In this document: positions 24,102 through 32,366 of the stretch, piece by piece | Layout: each line of letters opens with the position of its first letter | Position numbering within the stretch: the stretch's first letter is position 1 | Source: Actinomadura montaniterrae | GTDB taxonomy: Bacteria > Actinomycetota > Actinomycetes > Streptosporangiales > Streptosporangiaceae | Direction of reading: 5' to 3' | NCBI RefSeq assembly: GCF_008923365.1 | Contig: NZ_WBMR01000002.1 | Span: forward strand, 59,959 to 123,958 | Length of the DNA: 64,000 bases | Position numbers and translations under genes: made by a program | Notes under the pieces: generated by a model | Seen by the model: only the letters and a program-made list of their open reading frames with translations | Told to the model about the DNA's origin: nothing | Databases searched by the model: none

Positions 24102-26258
24102 GTGCCGCGGTGGGAGAAGGTCACGATCGCCACGGTTCTTCCCCTGGCCGCCGGGGCTCTGGCCTGGTGGGTGTGCGCGATGGTCGGTGTCGACCCGAAC
24201 GCGGCCGGGATCGTGGTGAGTCTGGTCGTGCTGGTGCCCGGGACGCCTCTGGTCATCTGGGCTGGTCAGACGGAGGATCCTCCCGTCCGGCGGCCCCGCC
24301 CGGTGCCCGCCGCCATCGGTGACGTCCCGCGCGAGCCCAGGGCGTTCCAGCCGCGTGCCGATCTCCTGGCGGGGATCGAGGAGGTGTTCCGCGACGGCGG
24401 AGCGGCGGCGGTCTGCGCTCTGGTCGGGGCGAGGGGCGTCGGGAAGACCCAGATCGCCGCGGCGTACGCCAGGGACCGCGCCGACCGGGGAGTGCCGGTC
24501 GCCTGGCTGCATGCCGAGACCGCGGGGCAGTTGACCGCGTCGCTGCACCTGATGGGGGCCGAGCTCGGGCTCCGGGGCGCGGCCGACGACTCCTCGGCGG
24601 TCGTCCGGAAGCTCAGGGCCTGGCTGGAGGACCGGCGTGAGCCCTACCTCGTGGTGCTGGACAACGCCGACGACCCCGACGCGCTGGCCCCCTTCCTGCC
24701 CGCCCGGGGCGCCGCCCGGGTGCTGATCACGACGAACGACCTCGCCTTCGAGCGGATCGCGGCCCCGCTGCCGGTCGCCCGGTTCACCGCCGGCGAGGCC
24801 CGGCGGTACCTGCGCGACCGGGTCGGCGCGGCCGGCGACGCGGAGCCGGTCGGTGAGCTCATCGACGAGCTGGACCGGCTCCCGCTGGCGCTGTCGATCG
24901 CCGCGGCCGCGCTCGTCGGCCCGCCGCGCGTGGGCTACGCCGCCTACCTGGCGCGGGTCCGTTCCACCCCGGTGGACGTCCTGCTGGACCGGCCGAGAGG
25001 CGAACCGTATCCGCGCGGGGTCGGGCAGGCGATCGCGCTGGCGCTGGACGGGGTCGGCGCGCAGGCCCGCGGGCTCCTCGGCGAGCTGGCGGTGTTCTCG
25101 CCGTCGGGCGTGAGGGCGGACATGCTGGGCCCCGAGGCCGCCGGCGCGCTGGCCGAGCTGGGCGCGGTGTCGCTGGTGGCCTTCTCCCAGGACGGATCGA
25201 CGGTGCTGGTGCACCGGCTGGTACGCCGGGTGGTCCGGGACGAAGCCGCCCGCGACGGCACCCTGGCGTCGCTGATCGAGGCCGCCGCCCTCCGGCTGGT
25301 GTTCGTCGAGCGGATCGCCGACGAGGACACCGGGCGGGAGCTCCCCACGATCCTCGCGGTGGACGAGCACGCCGCCGCTCTGTGGGAGTCGTTGGAGCCG
25401 CTTCTGGACGAGGACGCCGCGCGCGCTCGCGCCGCCGCCGAAACGCTGTTCAAGATCCGGCATGTGACCGCGGAGCATCTCCTCTACCTCAATGACGGGA
25501 CTCGCGCCGTCCCGGTCGCGCGGGCCGTCGTCGAAGGGCGCCGGCGGGTCCTGGGCCCGGACCGCCCCGAGACCCTGGACGCCGTCTACACGCTGGCGCA
25601 CGCTTACGAGTTCGCAGGTCAGGCGGTCGCGGCCGTGGACCTGTTCGGGGATCTCGCCGCCCGGTGGTCCCGGATCCGGGGCGAGGACGCGCCCGAGGCG
25701 TTGCGCGCCCGGGCGGGGCTGGCTTCGGCGCTCACCACGGCCGGCCGCGCGGACGAGGCGGTCCGGCTTCTGGAGACCGTCGTCGCCGCCCAGTCGCGGA
25801 CGCTGAGCACCGACCATCCCCACCTGCTCGCCTCGCGGTTCTTCCTCGCGTTCGCGCTGGTGGAGGCGGGGCGGCCAGACCGGGCGGCGGAGCTGTTCGA
25901 GGCGCTCGTCGCCGACAGGGCGCGGCTGCTGGGCGCCGACCACCCTGAGGCGCTCGTCGACGAGGGACGGCTGGCCTGGGCCTACCACCACGCGGGACGG
26001 TTCGAGGAGGCGATCGCCGTGTACGAGCACGTGCTGCCGCGCCAGGAACGGGTCATCGGGGCCGACCACCCCGACACCCTGATAACTGTGCACGGTCTGG
26101 CGTCCGCCTACGAAGCCGTCGGGCGGACGGCAGAGGCGCTCACCCGCTACGAGCACGCCGTGCTGGGGCTGGAGGCCGTGCTCGGACCCGACCAGCCTCT
26201 GACGCTCAGCGCCGCCCGCGATCTGGAGCGAGCCCGCCGGCTCACCGCCCCCAGCTGA
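24102..26258 (+). CDS. Membrane-anchored STAND (NB-ARC-like) ATPase with TPRs
   Basis: The 718-residue product starts at a GTG after GGGAGGG. Two membrane helices lie at about 7-28 and 34-55. A STAND-type NTPase domain follows: Walker A GARGVGKTQ near 108-117, Walker B-like LVVLDNADD near 184, then ITTNDLAFE and a winged-helix region (ARGLLGELAVFSPSGV). From about 470 to the end there are kinesin-light-chain-type TPRs (VLGPDRPETLDAVYTLAHAY; LLGADHPEALVDEGRLAWAY and others). Similar proteins in actinobacteria are signalling switches, and STAND proteins elsewhere act in phage defence. Here the usual N-terminal effector is replaced by membrane helices. Solitary gene. Confidence 0.85.
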   Translation: MPRWEKVTIATVLPLAAGALAWWVCAMVGVDPNAAGIVVSLVVLVPGTPLVIWAGQTEDPPVRRPRPVPAAIGDVPREPRAFQPRADLLAGIEEVFRDGGAAAVCALVGARGVGKTQIAAAYARDRADRGVPVAWLHAETAGQLTASLHLMGAELGLRGAADDSSAVVRKLRAWLEDRREPYLVVLDNADDPDALAPFLPARGAARVLITTNDLAFERIAAPLPVARFTAGEARRYLRDRVGAAGDAEPVGELIDELDRLPLALSIAAAALVGPPRVGYAAYLARVRSTPVDVLLDRPRGEPYPRGVGQAIALALDGVGAQARGLLGELAVFSPSGVRADMLGPEAAGALAELGAVSLVAFSQDGSTVLVHRLVRRVVRDEAARDGTLASLIEAAALRLVFVERIADEDTGRELPTILAVDEHAAALWESLEPLLDEDAARARAAAETLFKIRHVTAEHLLYLNDGTRAVPVARAVVEGRRRVLGPDRPETLDAVYTLAHAYEFAGQAVAAVDLFGDLAARWSRIRGEDAPEALRARAGLASALTTAGRADEAVRLLETVVAAQSRTLSTDHPHLLASRFFLAFALVEAGRPDRAAELFEALVADRARLLGADHPEALVDEGRLAWAYHHAGRFEEAIAVYEHVLPRQERVIGADHPDTLITVHGLASAYEAVGRTAEALTRYEHAVLGLEAVLGPDQPLTLSAARDLERARRLTAPS

Positions 26259-26271
26259 CCGACCGTCCCCT

Positions 26272-26904
26272 CTAACGAGGCAGAAAGTGCGGGACCTGCA
26301 ATTCGGGCGAGTACGGGGTTGAGCCGGCCCGGCCCAGTTCACTCCGCAGCGCGGCGAGTGACACGGCCCCAACGAGCACGGTCCCGTCCGGGAATCTGAA
26401 GACCGGCACTTGCGGTCCGGATGCTCGGACGGACGGCGCGGGTTCGGCGCGGGGCGGCCGCTCGCCGTCGTTCTCGCCGTTCCAGCGGACGCCGATGGCG
26501 GACGCCAGGTCCCGCAGCACGTCCGTGTCGGCGACGTCCAGACCGTCGGTGAAATGGGCGCGGTACAGGAGGGCTGCCATGTCCTCGGCGGCGCCGCGCG
26601 CGGCCGCCAGCGCGATGAGCCGGTGGGCGCGGGCGGTGTGGGCGGGCACGATCCGGTCGAGGTTCAGCATCAGGCCGTCGGCCGCCGCCGCCCGCGCGAT
26701 CTGCTCGGGCCACGCGGCGGCGCCGCGCCGGAGATGGCCGCCGCCCGGCGGCGTTCCCGGTGAGGAGACCGCGGGCTGGTACGGCCTGAAGACGACCTCC
26801 AGTTCGCCGCCACCCGCCCGGTGCTCCTCGGCGGCCCGCTGGAAGCGGGCGTAGCCGAGCGCCGACCACACGCAGGCGATGTCGTGGGTGAACTCAACTT
26901 TCAT
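26272..26904 (-). CDS. DsbA-family protein with altered active site (FrnE-like)
   Basis: The 210-residue protein opens with VEFTHDIACVWSALGYARFQ, the position of the DIxCPWCYIG active site of FrnE/DsbA-like oxidoreductases. Only the first Cys of the CxxC is kept (CVWS), so a normal disulfide role is unlikely; a glutathione- or CoA-linked isomerase or a Cys-based activity is possible. The later PVFRFPDGTVLVGAVS matches the cis-Pro region (VPxFxF). The gene is divergent from the TetR at 27019 with a strong operator pair between, so it is that regulator's probable target. It is convergent with the STAND gene. Confidence 0.75.
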   Translation of the reverse strand: MKVEFTHDIACVWSALGYARFQRAAEEHRAGGGELEVVFRPYQPAVSSPGTPPGGGHLRRGAAAWPEQIARAAAADGLMLNLDRIVPAHTARAHRLIALAAARGAAEDMAALLYRAHFTDGLDVADTDVLRDLASAIGVRWNGENDGERPPRAEPAPSVRASGPQVPVFRFPDGTVLVGAVSLAALRSELGRAGSTPYSPELQVPHFLPR

Positions 26905-26921
26905 GGGGCTCGTCCCTCACT

Positions 26922-26993
26922 GGCGGCACGGACCGTTCCGTGCCGCCTCAGCATGCACGCCGCCGCCCACCCAGTCAATACGGAACGTTCCGT
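26922..26993. promoter_or_regulatory. TetR operator pair in divergent promoter
   Basis: The first site, at 26922-26947, has perfect 11-bp arms GGCGGCACGGA / TCCGTGCCGCC around CCGT. The second, ACGGAACGTTCCGT (26980-26993), is a perfect 14-bp palindrome followed by GCCGCC, so the half-site TCCGTGCCGCC is present in both. Centres are 52 bp apart. They lie between the DsbA-like gene and the TetR gene. Confidence 0.85.
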
Positions 26994-27018
26994 GCCGCCT
27001 GAGGGCTATGCTGTCCGC

Positions 27019-27606
27019 ATGTCACCGAGACGTCCCGAGCGCCGCAGCGAAGAGGCCGCCAACGCCGTCATCAAGGCCGCCATGGACCTGTGCCAGGAGG
27101 TCGGGTACCGGAAGGTCAGCATCGAGGGCATCGCCGCGCGCGCGGGCGTCGGCAAGAACACGATCTACCGCTGGTGGCCGTCCAAGGCCGCCGTGCTGCT
27201 GGACGGCCTGCTGTCCACCTGGAAGATGGACGCGTCGTTCCCGGACACCGGTGATTTCGTCGCCGATATCAAGGCGCAGATGGCGGCGGCCTCGCGCATC
27301 CTCGGCGACCCCGCCGTCTTTCCGCATTACCGCGCCCTGATCGGCGAAGCCCAGCACGACCCCGACCTGCACCGGGCCTTGTGGGACACCTTCATCGGTC
27401 ACCTCGCGGGCGCTGCCGCCGAACGCATCAAGAGCGCGCAGCGCCAAGGCCAGGTCCGTTCCGACGCCGACCCCGTCCTTGTCACCGAACTGCTCTACGG
27501 CGCCGCCTACTACCGCCGGCTGCTCACCCCGCGCATCGCCGACACCGAACACATCAACGCCATCGTCGACCTCGCATTCACCGGCCTCGCCCCCAAGGCG
27601 GAGTGA
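27019..27606 (+). CDS. TetR family repressor
   Basis: A 195-residue TetR protein: HTH at about 20-60 (VIKAAMDLCQEVGYRKVSIE, then GVGKNTIYRWWPSKAAVLLDG). The C-terminal domain contains the TetR_C_16/AcrR-like stretch FRTLIGEAQ-type HYRALIGEAQHDPDL. The start ATG lies 25 bp after the second operator, so messenger may be short-leadered. It presumably represses itself and the divergent DsbA-like gene until a ligand binds. Confidence 0.92.
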   Translation: MSPRRPERRSEEAANAVIKAAMDLCQEVGYRKVSIEGIAARAGVGKNTIYRWWPSKAAVLLDGLLSTWKMDASFPDTGDFVADIKAQMAAASRILGDPAVFPHYRALIGEAQHDPDLHRALWDTFIGHLAGAAAERIKSAQRQGQVRSDADPVLVTELLYGAAYYRRLLTPRIADTEHINAIVDLAFTGLAPKAE

Positions 27607-27630
27607 CAGGACCACGGCCGCGGACGGCCA

Positions 27631-27798
27631 GATCGGCGTCTGTGGCAGGGGCGGAGCAAGCTCTTCTCGCTTCCGGACATGATCTATGCCGGCGGTGTCA
27701 CCTCGGCGCCGTACTCCCATGGCGAACGGATTTCGTTGATCTTCAGGCGCGCCGACCTGATCTCTGACCTTCGCCGACCTGCGCTTTCGCCGAATTGA
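27631..27798 (+). pseudogene. Oxygenase-like C-terminal relic
   Basis: Just after the TetR stop, and in the same frame, a 55-codon stretch reads DRRLWQGRSKLFSLPDMIYA, GGVTSAPYSHGERISLIFRR, and stops at 27798. The HGERISLIFR end resembles the last strand of 2-oxoglutarate/Fe(II) oxygenases (R-x-S-L-x-F-R). There is no start codon with a ribosome-binding site, so I take it as a gene remnant. Family assignment is tentative. Confidence 0.35.
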
Positions 27799-28130
27799 CC
27801 GATGTCGTTCGGCGCTTTCTGACCGATCGCGGTCTGCCCGGCCGCCGGTAGTCGCCGCTCCGCCGCAACCGCCGCACACGTGAGCCGGCGTTCTACCGCT
27901 GCCGGCGTCCGGTAACGGATCGGCGCATGGCGGCGTTTTGCGGCACAATGATCGGGCTTGATGCGGACGGAATGACACAGGCTGGCACCGAATGCACCGC
28001 TCCCATACACCTCTTCATCCGCAGGGTGTCGAACCGTGAGATCGGCCCTTTCCCCACGGCGCCATCGGGGTGAACACGAAAACTGGCGCTGTGCTGCAGA
28101 AAGACTCCATCGAGTCGGAGAGCTGGCTCC
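27799..28130. other. Non-coding stretch, nothing recognised
   Basis: This interval between two gene relics has reduced third-position bias in every frame. I see no promoter motif, repeat or RNA gene that I can support. It may mark where the sensor kinase gene that once preceded the response regulator was lost. Confidence 0.4.
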
Positions 28131-28241
28131 ATGATCTTGTTCGCAGTAGTGCGCCTCCCGGACCGGACCCGAGCGCGACCCGGCGCGGTGCTCGCGACGC
28201 CGCCGGCCGGGCGAGCCGACCGAGCGGGGGCGACCGGATGA
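28131..28241 (+). pseudogene. Tail of a lost sensor histidine kinase
   Basis: The frame reads MILFAVVRLPDRTR, then about 22 residues of Ala/Pro/Arg tail, and stops with TGA that overlaps the response-regulator ATG (ATGA). LFAVVRLP is what the end of a HATPase_c domain usually looks like (GTxFxVxLP). The 4-bp overlap is the typical coupling of a CitA/DcuS-like kinase gene with its regulator. Nothing upstream resembles the rest of a kinase, so the gene seems to have been deleted down to its last codons. Confidence 0.4.
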
Positions 28242-28927
28242 GCGAGCCGGCCGAGATCTCGGTGCTCGTCGTGGACGACGACTTCCGGGTGGCGGAGGTG
28301 CACTCGCAGCTCGTCCGGGCCGTGCCCGGGTTCCGGGTGGCCGGACGGGCCGGGTCCGCCGCCGAGGCGCGCGCCATGGCGGCCGAGTTACGGCCCGACC
28401 TCGTGTTACTGGACGTCTACCTGCCGGACGAGTCGGGGCTGAACCTGCTGGGCCAGCTGGAGGCCGACGTCATCCTGGCCACCGCGGCGGCCGACGCCGA
28501 GTCGGTGCGCACCGCGCTGTCGGGCGGCGTCTACCACTACCTGATCAAGCCGTTCACCGGGGCGCACCTGGCCGAGCGGCTCACCGCCTACCTGCGGTTC
28601 CGCAAGCAGATCGGGGTCAGCGGGCACTTGAGCCAGGCCGACATCGACGAGGCGCTGCGCACGCTGTACGGCGCGCCGGGGACCCCGCGGCCCGCGAAGA
28701 GGGGCCACGCGCAGATCACCAGCCAGCTGGTGATGGAGGCGCTGGAACGCTCGGACGGCCCGCGGTCCGCCGCCGAGATCGGCACGGAGATCGGCATCTC
28801 CCGCACCACCGCCCAGCGCTACCTGGCGTCCCTCGCGCAGGCGGGCAAGGTCCGGGTCACCCTCCGTTATGGAAGCACGGGACGGCCCGAGCACGAGTAC
28901 GCCTGGCGGCCCGATCAAGCGCGCTGA
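28238..28927 (+). CDS. CitB/DcuR-type response regulator, orphan
   Basis: A 229-residue two-domain regulator. The receiver domain has the acidic pocket VLVVDDDF, the phospho-acceptor Asp in LVLLDVYLPDESG, and the conserved Lys in YLIKPF. The output domain at about 155-229 is a winged helix of the CitB type (RSAAEIGTEIGISRTTAQRYL, then KVRVTLRYGSTGRPEHEY). Such regulators usually follow a dicarboxylate/citrate sensor kinase; only a tail of one remains here. It should activate transport or catabolic genes, none of which is adjacent. Confidence 0.9.
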   Translation: MSEPAEISVLVVDDDFRVAEVHSQLVRAVPGFRVAGRAGSAAEARAMAAELRPDLVLLDVYLPDESGLNLLGQLEADVILATAAADAESVRTALSGGVYHYLIKPFTGAHLAERLTAYLRFRKQIGVSGHLSQADIDEALRTLYGAPGTPRPAKRGHAQITSQLVMEALERSDGPRSAAEIGTEIGISRTTAQRYLASLAQAGKVRVTLRYGSTGRPEHEYAWRPDQAR

Positions 28928-28969
28928 CCGGAGACCGCGCTGACCCGAGACCCGCGCTGACCCGAGACC
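28921..28969. repeat. Triple 16-17 bp tandem repeat with inverted copy
   Basis: GCGCTGACCsGAGACC occurs three times in a row (28921-28936, 28937-28953, 28954-28969); the regulator's stop codon is inside the first unit. GGTCAGCGC at 29001-29009, overlapping the stop of the convergent diiron gene, is the reverse complement of the unit's first nine bases. The transcript can therefore fold into alternative hairpins, plausibly a bidirectional terminator. Confidence 0.65.
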
Positions 28970-29002
28970 GCGAGTCCAGCCAAAGTCCTACAGACCCCCT
29001 GG

Positions 29003-31069
29003 TCAGCGCGAGGGAGCGGGAGCGCCCCGGGCCGGTGGCCGCAGCGACCGGAAGCCGGTCCTGATCCGGAGCCAGGCGTCCGCGGCCGCCTCGATTCCCG
29101 ACCGTTCGGCCAGGGCGGCGAGGTGGCAGTCGATCGCGTCCACCGCCCAGGCCGAGTGGCCGGTCGCCACGTTGTCGATGGTGTTGTGGACGTCGGCGTA
29201 GCGGCTGCTGAACCCGTGGGTGCGAAGCGCGGCCCGGTCGCGGCGGTAGGTCCCGCCGACCCCGGACAGCTCCATCGCCAGGTTCAGCCCGAGCGTCTCC
29301 GGCAAGAAGGTGCGGGGGAACCGGCTGAGCGCCAGCCAGTAGACCGGCAGCTCGAACGACTCGTCGCGGAAGCCCGGCCATTCGGCGAACTCGCGCGACG
29401 CGGTCGACGGCAGGTCGAAGCCCATCTCGCGCATGAGGTCGCGATAGATGAGCGGGTGGTTGAGCGGCAGCTCGCCGTTGCCCAGCTCGTCCCAGTACGT
29501 GGCGAACAGGACGCGGCCCAGGTCGCCGACCGCGTGCCGGTGGTCGGTGAAGCCGCCGAGCCAGCCGCCGTCGATCAGGTTGAGCGGCGCGAGCTGGAGG
29601 AAGGTGTCGATGACGCTCTCGCGGGGCGGGACCGCCAGGCTCTCCCCTGCCCGGAACTGCTCGTCGTGCCGGTCGTGCTGGTCGCGCAGCCAGCGGCGCA
29701 GCGTGCCGGGCTCCCATCGCCGGGGCGGGCTCTTCATCCGTTCGATGCCCGCCCGCGAGCGTTCCAGCCATCCGCGCGCGTAGTCGAGCGCGTAGCCGCG
29801 GACGGCGGGCGAGTCGTCCCGCTGGAGCAGCCTTCGGTACGCCTCCCGCACCGTCGCGGGAGCGGCCTCGGAAGCGTCTTCGGGAGCGGCCTCGCGTGCC
29901 ACTGCGCGCTCCGGCGCACTGGGGGCGACGGACAGCGCGGCAGGTGCCGGGGCGGCGGCTTCCGGTGCCGCCGCTTCGCCGAGGGAGGCGATCCAGCGCC
30001 CGATGACGGCCAGGTCCTCGGGTGAGAAGACTCGGAACATCGGACCGCCCGCGCCGATCAGGTCGCGCAGCAGCGGGCTGGCGTCCGGACGGCCCGGCCG
30101 GACGAGCCTGCTGCGTCCCAGCGCCCCGAGCATCTGGTCGGCGCCGGCGCCGAACCACTCGGCGAGCGTCCTGCCCTCCAACCGGTAGTCGTGGTGGTAC
30201 GCGCTCGCTTCGCGTGCTCGGTGCCGCAGCAGTTCCGCCATCTCGAAAGCGGGATCGAGCGCCCGGCCGCTCAGGTCGTACAGCTCGTCGCTCCACGCCC
30301 GCAGTTCGTCGAGCGTCCAGCGGACGGCCCTCCACGGCCGGTCGTCGCCGGGGTTCTCCCGCAGGTACGTCCGGACCGCCGCCAGCGACCGGTCGGCCGA
30401 CGCGCCGAGGTCAAGCGCCGACCACGTCCGCGCCGTGGCGGCGGACCGGTCCAGGCCGTCCCGGACGGCGTGCAGCGGCGGCGGCACGCCGACCCAGCGC
30501 AGGCACAGGTCGGCTCCGAGGAGTTCGGGGGCGAAGGCGGCCGGGTAGCGGCTCGCCGCCAGCAGCAGTGCCGCGAGGCGAAAGCTCCGGTCGGCGATCT
30601 GCGGGTCGGCGGCGAGACGGTCCTCCGGCACGATCCGCCCGGCGAGGCCCGCGCCCTCCATCAGCCGCCGGTAGCGCGCCGCGCGGTCCTCGCCCGGCCT
30701 TCCTACGCCGACGTCTTCGGCGTACAGCGCGAGGACGTCCATGCTCAGTTGCCGATCGGCATCACCCGCACCGACGAGCCATTGCAGCCATGCTCCGGCC
30801 TTCAACGCGAGCGGAGCGCAGTTCAGCACGATCCGGCGGACCGCGGGCAAGCCGGTGCGTGCCCGGAAGCGAGACGTCTGCGCGCGGGCCCATTCGGTGA
30901 TCTCGTGCCGGAGTCCGTCCGGGTCGAGACGGCCCGGACCCGGAGCGATCAGCTCGCGCACCTGGTTCTGGACCGGGCCGGGCCAGAACTCGCGCTCCGG
31001 GTCGTCCGCCCACAGGTACAGCGCGCGGAAGGCGGCGGGGTCGGCGCCGCCGAGGTCCGGGGGGTTCAC
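29003..31069 (-). CDS. Tandem haem-oxygenase-like diiron oxygenase
   Basis: The 688-residue protein belongs to the iron-containing redox (HDO) family related to UndA, BelK and SznF. The C-terminal domain keeps metal-ligand-like residues: YWDELGNGE near residue 520, LNHPLIYRD after it, and DVHNTIDNVATGHSAW near 622-637. The N-terminal half repeats the fold (LAASRYPAAFAPELLGADL parallels LALSRFPRTFLPETLGLNL), but its Glu and His positions are lost, so it is probably a pseudo-domain. The family uses two irons and O2 for N-oxygenation, C-C cleavage or desaturation of amine-bearing molecules. It starts with GTG overlapping the previous stop. A long Ala/Pro/Glu linker joins the halves. Confidence 0.8.
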   Translation of the reverse strand: MNPPDLGGADPAAFRALYLWADDPEREFWPGPVQNQVRELIAPGPGRLDPDGLRHEITEWARAQTSRFRARTGLPAVRRIVLNCAPLALKAGAWLQWLVGAGDADRQLSMDVLALYAEDVGVGRPGEDRAARYRRLMEGAGLAGRIVPEDRLAADPQIADRSFRLAALLLAASRYPAAFAPELLGADLCLRWVGVPPPLHAVRDGLDRSAATARTWSALDLGASADRSLAAVRTYLRENPGDDRPWRAVRWTLDELRAWSDELYDLSGRALDPAFEMAELLRHRAREASAYHHDYRLEGRTLAEWFGAGADQMLGALGRSRLVRPGRPDASPLLRDLIGAGGPMFRVFSPEDLAVIGRWIASLGEAAAPEAAAPAPAALSVAPSAPERAVAREAAPEDASEAAPATVREAYRRLLQRDDSPAVRGYALDYARGWLERSRAGIERMKSPPRRWEPGTLRRWLRDQHDRHDEQFRAGESLAVPPRESVIDTFLQLAPLNLIDGGWLGGFTDHRHAVGDLGRVLFATYWDELGNGELPLNHPLIYRDLMREMGFDLPSTASREFAEWPGFRDESFELPVYWLALSRFPRTFLPETLGLNLAMELSGVGGTYRRDRAALRTHGFSSRYADVHNTIDNVATGHSAWAVDAIDCHLAALAERSGIEAAADAWLRIRTGFRSLRPPARGAPAPSR

Positions 31070-32325
31070 AGCAGCTCCGTGTTCGCCATCGGCCGCTCGC
31101 TGGTGCGGCCGCGCGTGTCGAAGAGGAAACGTGCGTGCTCGCCCAGCAGGGAGGCGGTGTACACGCTGTGGTCGGTGACCAGGAGGGTCAGGTCGGCGGT
31201 CCGCAACGCGTCCGGCAGGTCCGTGACGCGGGACAGCCGCAGGTCACCGACCTGCCATGTCTCGACGTACGGGTCGTGGTAGGACAGCTGCGCGCCGTGC
31301 CGGGCCAGCTGCTCCGCGATCCGCCGCGCGGGGGATTCTCGCTGGTCGGCGACGTCGGCCTTGTAGGTGACGCCCAGCAGCAGGACCCGGGCACCGCGCA
31401 GCGCCATGCCCCGGTTGTTGAGCAGTTGCTGCGCACGCTGCACCACGTACCGCGGCATCCCGGTGTTGATCTCCTGCGCCAGCTCCACGAACCGGAACGA
31501 GTACCCCAGCGTCCGGACCTTGTAGGAGAGGTAGTTGGGGTCGATCGGGATGCAGTGCCCGCCGACGCCCGGGCCGGGGAAGAACGACTGGAACCCGAAG
31601 GGCTTGGTCCCGGCGCAGGAGATCGCGTCCCACAGGTCGATGCCGAGTTCGTTGCAGAACACGCTCATCTCGTTGACCAGCGCGATGTTGACGTGCCGGT
31701 AGGTGTTCTCCAGCAGCTTCGCCATCTCGGCCTCGCGCGTGCCCTTGGCGAGGACGACCGTCTCGACGAACTTGCCGTAGAAGGCCTCGGCCGCGGCGGC
31801 GCACGCGGGCGTGTACCCGCCCACGATCTTGGGCGTGTTGGCGACGCCGTACCGGCCGTTGCCCGGATCGATGCGCTCCGGCGAGAAGGCCAGGTGGAAG
31901 TCCTCCCCCGCGGTCAGCCCGGACTCCTCCAGGATCGGCCGGACGACCTCCTCGGTCGTTCCGGGGTAGGTCGTGGACTCCAGGACGACCAGGGTCCCGC
32001 GGCGCAGATGGGCGGACACCCGCCGTGCCGCGCCGCGCACCGCCGTGAGGTCCGGGCCGCCCTCGGGGGCCAGCGGCGTCGGCACGCAGATGACGATCGT
32101 CTGCGCCGCGCCCAGCACCGCGGGATCGCCGGTGGCCGTGAAGCCCGCCCCGAGCATCGCGGCCACGTCGGCGTCCGTCACGTCGTCCACGTGGGAACGG
32201 CCCGCCGCCAGGCCGGCGACGACGGCGGCGTCCCGGTCGAGTCCGCCGGCGGTGAGCCCGGCGCGGCACGCCTCGCGCGCCAGCGGCAGGCCGACATAGC
32301 CGAGACCCACGACGACCAGGTCCAT
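31066..32325 (-). CDS. UDP-sugar 6-dehydrogenase (nucleotide-sugar dehydrogenase)
   Basis: A 419-residue enzyme with NAD motif GLGYVGLPLA at the N-terminus, the TTYPGTTEE segment, FSPERIDPGN, the central helix KLLENTYRHVNIALVNE and the catalytic Cys in GPGVGGHCIPIDP (about residue 256). It belongs to the UDP-GlcNAc/ManNAc/Glc dehydrogenase family, which oxidises the sugar C6 alcohol to a carboxylate in two NAD-dependent steps. The closing FDTRGRT is also typical. It follows AAGGAG. In the cluster it should supply an activated uronic-acid donor, possibly for the GT2 at 39384. Confidence 0.9.
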   Translation of the reverse strand: MDLVVVGLGYVGLPLAREACRAGLTAGGLDRDAAVVAGLAAGRSHVDDVTDADVAAMLGAGFTATGDPAVLGAAQTIVICVPTPLAPEGGPDLTAVRGAARRVSAHLRRGTLVVLESTTYPGTTEEVVRPILEESGLTAGEDFHLAFSPERIDPGNGRYGVANTPKIVGGYTPACAAAAEAFYGKFVETVVLAKGTREAEMAKLLENTYRHVNIALVNEMSVFCNELGIDLWDAISCAGTKPFGFQSFFPGPGVGGHCIPIDPNYLSYKVRTLGYSFRFVELAQEINTGMPRYVVQRAQQLLNNRGMALRGARVLLLGVTYKADVADQRESPARRIAEQLARHGAQLSYHDPYVETWQVGDLRLSRVTDLPDALRTADLTLLVTDHSVYTASLLGEHARFLFDTRGRTSERPMANTELL

Positions 32326-32366
32326 GGGCGAGGCTCCTTCCACGGGTTCCCCCGATCGCACGGCGG

